From the NCBI RefSeq assembly GCF_001887355.1, contig NZ_MPIN01000006.1:496001-560000 (forward strand): a stretch of 64,000 bases of DNA. Direction: 5' to 3'. The position numbers and the translations under genes were made by a program. The DNA is from Cystobacter ferrugineus. Its GTDB lineage: Bacteria > Myxococcota > Myxococcia > Myxococcales > Myxococcaceae. Shown here one piece after another: positions 58,242 through 64,000 of this stretch (position 1 is its first letter; the number at the start of each line of letters is the position of its first letter). Under the pieces are notes generated by a model. That model was not told the DNA's origin. It saw only the letters and a program-made list of their open reading frames with translations, and ran no database searches.

Positions 58242-58850
58242 TCATTTCATGGGTTGGCGGATGATGGTTCTCCACTTGCACGGATCAGCGCGTCGTATGT
58301 CGCTCAGATACACTTCGTGGTGCTTCCCGGCAAGAGCGGAGCGCGCGTCGATGAAACCATGGACTCGCTGAATGGTTGGGCCTTCTTCATTGAAAGGACC
58401 GACGTGAAGTGTCTGAGCGCACAATCCTTCGGTGAAATTCTCCATCCTGAGTTCACTCACCGCGGAAAGCGCCTTCTTTCGTTTCACCTCGGCAATGGCC
58501 TCTTGAATCACGGCCACCTCCACGAAATGGGGCTGCATGATCATCATCGTCCATTTCCACTTCGACCTATCGTTGGTGATGAAGGCGGACATATCGTCAG
58601 ACCACCAGAGGCCTTCGAGAGGCATGACTGCATAGTCGATTCCTTGCGTCCCGTTCTTCACCATGAACTTGGCCGTATAGGAAACGGAGAACAGCGCTTC
58701 TACTGCCTCTGCATACTCTTTTGACGTGTTGGGATCGCCCTCGCCGTCGATCATGAGGAACTGAAAGGTCGGCACTACGACCTGAACCACTTCCTTCGCG
58801 GATGGTCGGTAGAGGTGCTTCAGTTCTCGTTTCAGATCAACTTTCTGCAC
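58242..58850 (-). CDS. GyrI-like (SRPBCC/small-molecule binding) domain protein
   Basis: 202 residues. GyrI-like family features: F-Q-F-L-M-I-D-G-E-G-D-P-N-T, Y-A-E-A-V-E-A-L-F-S-V-S-Y, M-P-L-E-G-L-W-W. GTG start with an AGGAG site. Base composition is clearly lower in G+C than the neighbours, which suggests transfer. Such proteins bind small molecules; the ligand is unknown. Confidence 0.82.
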   Translation of the reverse strand: MQKVDLKRELKHLYRPSAKEVVQVVVPTFQFLMIDGEGDPNTSKEYAEAVEALFSVSYTAKFMVKNGTQGIDYAVMPLEGLWWSDDMSAFITNDRSKWKWTMMIMQPHFVEVAVIQEAIAEVKRKKALSAVSELRMENFTEGLCAQTLHVGPFNEEGPTIQRVHGFIDARSALAGKHHEVYLSDIRRADPCKWRTIIRQPMK

Positions 58851-58923
58851 GGATGCTCCTGACGATGGCTAACACCTAAGCCTATCTTACGATGGCAGCG
58901 CATAGGCGGAATAGAGGCCGTGA

Positions 58924-59044
58924 GGTACACGCCTGCAGAGCCTGGGCACCACCGAGGTGGTGCCCAGCACCAGTTCCAGCACGCTCAAGCAGGACGCGAC
59001 CTTCAAGATCGTCGCCGGCCTGGCCGATGCCGCCTGCTACTCGT
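58924..59044 (+). pseudogene. fragment of an AbfB-domain gene
   Basis: Plus strand encodes L-Q-S-L-G-T-T-E-V-V-P-S-T-S-S-S-T-L-K-Q, then D-A-T-F-K-I-V-A-G-L-A-D and A-A-C-Y-S. This matches the AbfB (arabinofuranosidase-B type, beta-trefoil) domain as I know it. Only about 40 residues remain, without start or domain end. Confidence 0.5.
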
Positions 59045-59663
59045 GGGTGTTGATGACGGGAGAATGATTCACCTCGAAGAACATGGGGTAGCTGGCGACG
59101 AAGTGGGTGCCCGTCACGGGATTGGGCGCATACGAGATCCGGTTCCCCGAGAAGTCGCCAGTCACCTGGATGAAGTTCGAGCCCACGATGAGATTGTCCA
59201 GGTAGAGCGCGCCCGGCCGAGGCCAACCCTCGAAAGTCGGATCCTCCTGATACCATGCCTCCAATTTCGCCTGCCGCGAACTCTCCAGGGTGCTCGGGTT
59301 CACATTGTGAATGCTGATCCGCACCCAGGGACCCAGGCACTGGATGTTCTCTCCCCAGGAATAGGCCAACACGGGTCCATTGTGGCTGGCCTCGATCTTG
59401 ATCCGCGGCGGGATCTTGGAGGTTGCCAACTCGCGACGATTGGGCGACCACAGGCAGGAGCCGGGTTCAAGGCTCTCGTTCTCGACGGAGATCCTGTAGA
59501 GCGGCTTCGGGTTGGGAGCACCATCGGAGTCCTGCCGCACCTTGATCGAATAATCACAGCCCAGCCAGGCGATGTGGGCCTCATCGACGACGGGCAACTC
59601 GGCGAGCGCCGGTGAACCCACCAACGCGAGCAATCCGATAGCAAGCTTTTCGAGCATCTGCAT
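59037..59663 (-). CDS. exported protein of unknown function
   Basis: 208 residues. Signal peptide (M-Q-M-L-E-K-L-A-I-G-L-L-A-L-V-G-S-P-A-L-A) with a likely cut after A-L-A. The mature part is acidic, with three Cys and many Trp/Tyr; no family recognised. Start at 59663 fits the signal. Its stop falls at the end of the AbfB remnant. Confidence 0.7.
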   Translation of the reverse strand: MQMLEKLAIGLLALVGSPALAELPVVDEAHIAWLGCDYSIKVRQDSDGAPNPKPLYRISVENESLEPGSCLWSPNRRELATSKIPPRIKIEASHNGPVLAYSWGENIQCLGPWVRISIHNVNPSTLESSRQAKLEAWYQEDPTFEGWPRPGALYLDNLIVGSNFIQVTGDFSGNRISYAPNPVTGTHFVASYPMFFEVNHSPVINTHE

Positions 59664-59937
59664 GACGACAGCCTCCAATGGGGTAGACCCCGGTGAGGCC
59701 TCGAATCATGGGGTGCCCAGCGCCGGACACGCATGTGCCAGAAGTCATACCTTCCCAATCTCGCGGTCCATGGACCCTCGAGTGCTCTGAAGGAGCACCC
59801 GGGGCATCACTCCCCAGAGAAGGTGTCTGGATGGGGGACTCCACCCAAGCAGGACCAGCCCCACGGCGCTCATGGGGAGGGAGAGTCGGAACGGGCGCTT
59901 GGGGCACACTCCGCCAAGCAGCAAATCAGGGCCTTGA

Positions 59938-59955
59938 CCTCAACTTATCTTGAGG
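59938..59955 (+). promoter_or_regulatory. SoxR-type operator
   Basis: CCTCAACTTATCTTGAGG differs at two positions from the SoxR box CCTCAAGTTAACTTGAGG, and it overlaps TTGACC as a -35, the layout of MerR-type activators. It ends 17 bp before the NmrA-like gene start. Confidence 0.7.
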
Positions 59956-59972
59956 TTGCACACTTGTGCCCC

Positions 59973-60839
59973 ATGACGATCCAACCTTCTCACGATGTGT
60001 CTGAGGTCATCCTGGTCACTGGAGCGACAGGCAATGTCGGCCGGCATGTCGTCCAGCATTTGCTCGCCGCCGGGGTCCCGGTCCGGGCGACCAGCCGACG
60101 GCCCGAGTCGGTGAACCTGCCCGGCGGAGTGGAGGTCGTCGGCGCCGACCTCACCCGACCCGAGACGCTGCCCACCGCATTGGCCGGAGTGCACAAGGTC
60201 TTCCTCTATGCCGAGCCGCGGGGTATCGACGGTTTCGTCGGCGCGGCCAGGGCTGCCGGGGTGAAGCACGTGGTGTTGCTGTCCTCGAGTTCCGTCGTGG
60301 GGGCTGGCGCGGAGACGAACCCGATTGCCCGGCTCCACCTCGATGTGGAGCGCCCGCTCGAGGCGTCCGGGATTCCCTGGACGTTCATCCGGCCCGGGGC
60401 TTTCGCCACGAACTCGCTGATGTGGGTGCACTCGATTCGCTCCGACGGCGTCGTCCGGACGCCCTACCCCGAAGCACACAGCACACCGATTCACGAGGAG
60501 GACCTCGCAGAAGTCGCGGTGCAGGCGCTGCTCGCTCCCGGACACGAGAACACGAGCTACGTCCTCGGTGGGCCGGAGTCGCTGACCCAACGGCGCCAGG
60601 TGGAACTCATCGCAGAGGCAATCGGTCGCCCGGTGCGGTTGGAGGTCATCACGCCCGCTCGAGCTCGCGAAGAGATGAGCCGCTTCATGCCGCCAATGGG
60701 CGTGGACACGCTGCTGCGGTACCAGGCCCTGTCCGACGGAGTCCCCCAGCCCGTGCAGGCCACCGCACGCGATATCACGGGGCGGCCAGCGCGCACATTC
60801 GCCAGGTGGGCCCGGGACCATGCCAGCGACTTCCGCTAG
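59973..60839 (+). CDS. NmrA-like NAD(P)-binding reductase
   Basis: 288 residues. Rossmann fold with V-T-G-A-T-G-N-V-G-R-H-V-V, and S-S-S-S-V-V-G-A-G as in NmrA/atypical SDR proteins. The ATG at 59973 lies just after a SoxR-type operator, so the gene probably responds to redox-cycling compounds, as SoxR target genes of this family do in other bacteria. No SoxR gene is in the window. Confidence 0.85.
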   Translation: MTIQPSHDVSEVILVTGATGNVGRHVVQHLLAAGVPVRATSRRPESVNLPGGVEVVGADLTRPETLPTALAGVHKVFLYAEPRGIDGFVGAARAAGVKHVVLLSSSSVVGAGAETNPIARLHLDVERPLEASGIPWTFIRPGAFATNSLMWVHSIRSDGVVRTPYPEAHSTPIHEEDLAEVAVQALLAPGHENTSYVLGGPESLTQRRQVELIAEAIGRPVRLEVITPARAREEMSRFMPPMGVDTLLRYQALSDGVPQPVQATARDITGRPARTFARWARDHASDFR

Positions 60840-60953
60840 AATGACAAGGCATTCCTTCCTTGAAGGTTACCTGTGGTAGCGCGGCGCGACCTTGCCAGAC
60901 ATCGTCGTCTTCATGAACTCGACGCGCGCCGCCTCCAAAGCGTTCCAGGAGCC

Positions 60954-61125
60954 TCAACACCACGCGGCCTCATGTGGCCCCCTCGCGGGGGCCAGGCGCG
61001 CATCCGCCGGAGACAAGCCCAGGTGCGCCAGAATCGCTCGCACGCCTCCCGCTTGCTTCACGTCCGCCAAGAGCCGCCGCCTGCCTCCACACCTCACGCA
61101 GGCCAACACGTCGGCCAGCAGCGTG
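60954..61125 (-). pseudogene. C-terminal remnant of an IS91-type transposase
   Basis: Minus strand: L-L-A-D-V-L-A-C-V-R-C-G-G-R-R-R-L-L, then A-D-V-K-Q-A-G-G-V-R-A-I-L-A-H-L-G-L and the end A-R-G-P-H-E-A-A-W-C with its own stop. This is the usual C-terminus of IS91-family transposases. It abuts the stop of the lipoprotein gene at 61128. The rest of the element is missing. An N-terminal piece of a similar transposase lies at 24.7-24.9 kb. Confidence 0.6.
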
Positions 61126-61127
61126 GA

Positions 61128-61487
61128 TTACGGATTGCCGCTGCAGACCTTGTTCCGGGAGCACTTGTCGCCGACAAGCACGGCCTGATCGAGGAGGCTG
61201 CCACACGACAGAACCTTGATGGAATCCTGGCAGAAGTCGAAGTTCTCGCTGTTGATGTGTTCGTCACAGGCCTCCACCGACCAAAGGTTGTTCCAGAAGG
61301 CCTTCTCCCTCGTCATGCAGTCGTCCTCGTTCGCGTACTTCTTGCCGCTGCCAATTTGCTCACAGCTCTCGTAGGCCGCGCAGGAGTTCCGAGCCGCCAC
61401 GGTCACGGCATCGGACTGGGAACTCACGCCGCAGCCCATCAGGCCCACCACTCCCAACATCCACAGCCACTTGTTGTTCAGGTTCAT
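61128..61487 (-). CDS. cysteine-rich small lipoprotein (DUF6184-like)
   Basis: 119 residues. Lipobox G-L-M-G-C-G after a hydrophobic signal, then eight or so Cys in a pattern seen in small myxobacterial lipoproteins (C-A-A-Y-E-S-C-E-Q-I-G-S-G-K-K-Y-A-N-E-D-D-C). It resembles DUF6184 but I am not certain. Start 61487 (or 61517). The C-terminus may be cut by the transposase remnant beside it. Confidence 0.65.
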   Translation of the reverse strand: MNLNNKWLWMLGVVGLMGCGVSSQSDAVTVAARNSCAAYESCEQIGSGKKYANEDDCMTREKAFWNNLWSVEACDEHINSENFDFCQDSIKVLSCGSLLDQAVLVGDKCSRNKVCSGNP

Positions 61488-61613
61488 GAACGCGGGGTTT
61501 ATGCGCGGGTGCGTCATACCGGCAAGAGTCAAGAGCGCCCCCCGTGAAACCCCAGCGCCGGGCTTGTCGGTACTGCTCGCACTGGGGATGATTCCCCCAT
61601 GCAAGGAGCACCC

Positions 61614-62384
61614 ATGGGAACGTTGACGGACAGGTGCGCGCTCGTGACGGGCGCGGCGAGTGGAATTGGACAGGCGATCGCCGAGGCGCTGGGCGCGCAA
61701 GGAGCGCGGGTGCTGGTGTCGGACCTCGACGAGGCGGGGGCGCGCGCGGTGGCCGCGCGCATCCCCAACGCCATCGCGCAGCGGGCCGACGTGTCCTCGC
61801 GCGAGGAGTGCCGGGCCCTGGTGGAGCGGGCGCAGAAGGAGTGGGGCCGGCTCGACATCCTGGTGAACAACGCGGGGCTCCAGCACGTGTCCCCCGTGGA
61901 GGAGTTCCCCGAGGACAAGTGGGAGCTGATGATCCGCATCATGCTCGTGGGGCCCTTCCTCCTCACCCGCTACGCCCTGCCCCTCATGTACGCGCGCAAG
62001 TGGGGCCGCATCCTCAACATCTCCTCGCTGCACGGCGTGGTGGCCTCGCCGTACAAGTCCGCCTACATCTCCGCCAAGCACGGGCTCATGGGGCTGACGA
62101 AGACGGTGGCCCTGGAGGCGGCGGACAAGGGCGTGACGGTCAACGCCCTGTGCCCCAGCTACGTGCGCACCCCGCTCGTGGAGAAGCAGATCGCCGATCA
62201 GGCCCGCGTCAACAACATGAGCGAGTCGGACGTCATCGAGAAGATCATGCTGGCCCCCGCCGCCGTCAAACGGCTCCTGGAGCCCTCGGAGGTCGCCGCC
62301 TACGCGACCTTCCTGTGCTCGGACGCGGCGGGCGGAATCACCGGTGCCGCCCAGATGATGGACTGCGGGTGGACGGCACGATGA
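61614..62384 (+). CDS. 3-hydroxybutyrate dehydrogenase
   Basis: 256 residues, classical SDR. G-A-A-S-G-I-G-Q-A cofactor site, N-N-A-G-L-Q-H-V-S-P-V, catalytic Ser (I-S-S-L-H-G) and Tyr-x3-Lys (Y-I-S-A-K-H-G). N-N-A-G-L-Q-H and the S-A-Y-I-S-A-K-H-G segment are typical of 3-hydroxybutyrate dehydrogenase, which oxidises 3-hydroxybutyrate to acetoacetate in polyhydroxybutyrate use. Start at 61614 has AAGGAG; ATG at 61599 is in frame but lacks a ribosome site. It overlaps the next gene by 4 nt. Confidence 0.88.
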   Translation: MGTLTDRCALVTGAASGIGQAIAEALGAQGARVLVSDLDEAGARAVAARIPNAIAQRADVSSREECRALVERAQKEWGRLDILVNNAGLQHVSPVEEFPEDKWELMIRIMLVGPFLLTRYALPLMYARKWGRILNISSLHGVVASPYKSAYISAKHGLMGLTKTVALEAADKGVTVNALCPSYVRTPLVEKQIADQARVNNMSESDVIEKIMLAPAAVKRLLEPSEVAAYATFLCSDAAGGITGAAQMMDCGWTAR

Positions 62385-63619
62385 CGGACTCCAGCATGGG
62401 CTTTGGCGTCAACGTGGACCCGGGCGAGGTGGGCCTGGACGCGCGGCGGCTGCGGCGCATCGACACGCACTTCAGCCGCTACGTCGACGACGGACGGCTC
62501 GCCGGCTGGCAGGTGATGGTTTCGCGCCGCGGCAAGGTCGCGCACCTGACGTCCCACGGGCTCGCCGACAAGGAGGCGGGCGTCCCGGTGCGCACGGACA
62601 CCCTCTGGCGCATCTACTCCATGACGAAGCCCCTCACCTCCGTCGCGGCGATGATGCTCTGGGAGGAAGGCGCCTTCGAGCTGTCCGATCCCGTCAGCCG
62701 CTGGCTGCCCGAGTTCTCCGAGCCGCGCGTCTACACCGGAGGCCCCGCGGCCAAACCCGTCACCGTGCCCGCGACGGAGCCCATCCGCGTGTGGCACCTG
62801 CTCACCCATACCGCGGGGCTGACGTACGGCTTCCACCGCGTGCACGTCACCGACGAGCTCTACCGGCTCGCGGAAGCCGAGATGGGCAGCGCCGATCTCG
62901 CCACGCGCGTGCGCGGGTGGGCGAAGCTGCCGCTCGCGTTCCAGCCCGGGGCCGAGTGGAACTACTCGGTGGCCACGGACGTGCTCGGCCGGTTCGTCGA
63001 AGCCGTCTCCGGCCAGTCGCTCGACACCTTCTTCTCCGAGCGCATCCTCGGGCCGCTGGGAATGACGGACACCGCCTTCTGGTGTCCCGAGGCCCAGCGG
63101 CACCGTCTGGCGGCGCTGTACACCCGTGCGCCCGGAGCCCCGGGGACGGCGCGCATCGACGCGATCGGCCAGGAGGTGATGCGTCCCCCGGTGTGGCTGT
63201 CGGGCGGAGGCGGTCTGGTGTCGACGACCCGCGACTACACGCGCTTCACCTGGATGCTCCTGCGGGGCGGAGAGCTCGACGGCGTGCGCCTGCTGTCCCC
63301 GAGGACCGTGCGCTACATGACCCAGAACCACTTGCCGGGGAAGGCGGACCTCGCCACCTTTGGCCGGCCGCTGTTCGCCGAGACCCGGTTCGATGGGGTC
63401 GGCTTCGGGCTCGGCTTCGCCGTGGTCGACAATCCGGTGGCCTACCGCACGCCCACGAGCGTGGGTGAGTACCACTGGGGCGGCATGGCGAGCACCGCGT
63501 TCTGGGTCGATCCCACCGAGCAGCTCACCGTGGTCCTCATGACCCAGCTCCTGCCCTCCAGCGCCTATCCCCTGCGCTCACAGCTGCGCCAGCTCGTCTA
63601 TCAAGCGCTCGTCGACTGA
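62381..63619 (+). CDS. serine hydrolase, class C beta-lactamase fold
   Basis: 412 residues. Catalytic S-M-T-K (S-x-x-K), Y-S-V in the Y-x-N position, and H-W-G-G (the K/H-x-G motif). These match esterases of the beta-lactamase/EstB family more than true beta-lactamases. No clear signal peptide. It follows 3-hydroxybutyrate dehydrogenase with a 4-nt overlap; it could be an esterase or 3-hydroxybutyrate-ester or oligomer hydrolase, which is inference from the neighbour. Confidence 0.83.
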   Translation: MTDSSMGFGVNVDPGEVGLDARRLRRIDTHFSRYVDDGRLAGWQVMVSRRGKVAHLTSHGLADKEAGVPVRTDTLWRIYSMTKPLTSVAAMMLWEEGAFELSDPVSRWLPEFSEPRVYTGGPAAKPVTVPATEPIRVWHLLTHTAGLTYGFHRVHVTDELYRLAEAEMGSADLATRVRGWAKLPLAFQPGAEWNYSVATDVLGRFVEAVSGQSLDTFFSERILGPLGMTDTAFWCPEAQRHRLAALYTRAPGAPGTARIDAIGQEVMRPPVWLSGGGGLVSTTRDYTRFTWMLLRGGELDGVRLLSPRTVRYMTQNHLPGKADLATFGRPLFAETRFDGVGFGLGFAVVDNPVAYRTPTSVGEYHWGGMASTAFWVDPTEQLTVVLMTQLLPSSAYPLRSQLRQLVYQALVD

Positions 63620-63620
63620 G

Positions 63621-63644
63621 CGCGCGGGCTCCGGGGCCCGCGCG
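63621..63644. terminator. GC hairpin between convergent genes
   Basis: CGCGCGGGC, 6 nt, GCCCGCGCG: a 9-bp stem between the serine-hydrolase stop (63619) and the stop of the DUF1634 gene (63658). Likely terminates both transcripts. Confidence 0.5.
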
Positions 63645-63657
63645 CGAGCCCCGGGGC

Positions 63658-63999
63658 TCAGGCGTGGAACCCGGCGCCCACCGCCACCGCGAGCAGACCC
63701 AACACCCCAGCGGCGTAGACGGCATAGCGCCACTCGCCGCGGATGCCGAGCGTGGTGCCCGCCACCACCAGACGCACCACCGGAGTCACCAGCAGCGCGG
63801 ACGCGGCGCCCTTGCGCAGCACGTCGATGGCCACGTGCACGGTCTCGCTGTCCGGCAGGGACTCGAGCGCCAGGGATGTCAGGAAGAGCGCGCCACTGCA
63901 GGTGGCGCCCCCTCGGAGGAGCCGGGAGATCCACCGCTCCCCGGCCTCCGCGCGCACGATGTGCTCCGGGGTGGTGGTTGTGGTGGCAACCGGAGGCAC
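63658..63999 (-). CDS. DUF1634-like membrane protein, maybe cut by the window edge
   Basis: At least 113 residues with three hydrophobic helices (A-L-F-L-T-S-L-A-L; A-L-L-V-T-P-V-V-R-L-V-V-A; A-V-Y-A-A-G-V-L-G-L-L-A-V-A). The I-S-R-L-L-R-G-G and L-V-T-P-V-V-R motifs fit DUF1634. A GTG at 63999 could be the start, but the true start may lie beyond the window. Such genes often sit beside TauE-like permeases. Confidence 0.72.
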   Translation of the reverse strand: MPPVATTTTTPEHIVRAEAGERWISRLLRGGATCSGALFLTSLALESLPDSETVHVAIDVLRKGAASALLVTPVVRLVVAGTTLGIRGEWRYAVYAAGVLGLLAVAVGAGFHA

Positions 64000-64000
64000 C

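Noticed and set aside
60860-60950. Minus-strand text E-F-M-K-T-T-M-S-G-K-V-A-P-R-Y-H-R before a stop
   Set aside because: Could be the end of a decayed gene, but no family match or upstream frame supports it.

Overview
The window is high-GC DNA that looks like a myxobacterial (Cystobacterineae-type) chromosome. The grounds are CHAT and STAND proteins, tandem RCC1 and FG-GAP repeat proteins, a SitA-like polymorphic toxin lipoprotein, many lipoproteins, and two degraded fragments of an IS91-type transposase. No rRNA, tRNA, CRISPR array or phage was recognised.

Region 1 (1-24.7 kb) is an accessory island built around one ECF sigma factor (5883-6647, minus). It is followed, with a 1-nt overlap, by a 988-residue protein that joins a zinc anti-sigma domain, a membrane segment, a TPR-like region and a CHAT caspase-like protease. 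I find seven copies of one bipartite element, GGTAACA, exactly 14 nt, then CGTC (CGTT once). They lie in front of (i) a signal-peptide gene cut by the left edge, (ii) an internally duplicated unknown protein plus a gingipain/caspase-like protease, (iii) the sigma gene itself, (iv) a CHAT-STAND-WD40 protein, (v) a CHAT-STAND-TPR protein (two tandem copies) and (vi) a secreted metalloprotease with FG-GAP repeats. I infer one ECF regulon that controls a set of caspase-like and secreted proteases. Two tandem RCC1-repeat lipoproteins lie between the two STAND genes but lack the element. A dienelactone hydrolase gene sits between (v) and (vi).

Region 2 (25.1-36.4 kb) is a complete branched-chain amino acid operon, ilvB-ilvN-ilvE-leuA-leuC-leuD-leuB-ilvD-ilvC. 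It is preceded by a Val/Leu-rich leader peptide and a 14-bp stem with a T-run, a classic attenuator.

Region 3 (36.4-51.2 kb) holds a SitA-like toxin lipoprotein whose C-terminal domain is cut off by an in-frame TGA, followed by its probable immunity gene. Then come a Tat-exported class V aminotransferase, a three-gene type I secretion system (ABC, HlyD, TolC) ending at a clear terminator, a DEAD-box helicase, an alpha/beta hydrolase, an unknown two-gene pair, a DUF1801 protein and a membrane protein.

Region 4 (51.4-64 kb) is a mix of small stress or metabolic genes and debris: a DHFR-like reductase, a GFA-like protein, an AhpD-like protein with an ECF41 sigma and a matching ECF41-type promoter, a DUF1254 protein, a DUF2087 protein, a xylose-type binding lipoprotein, a GyrI-like protein, an NmrA-like reductase behind a SoxR-type operator, 3-hydroxybutyrate dehydrogenase, a beta-lactamase-like serine hydrolase and a DUF1634 protein. 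Gene remnants (sigma-like, AbfB, IS91) mark it as decayed and rearranged.
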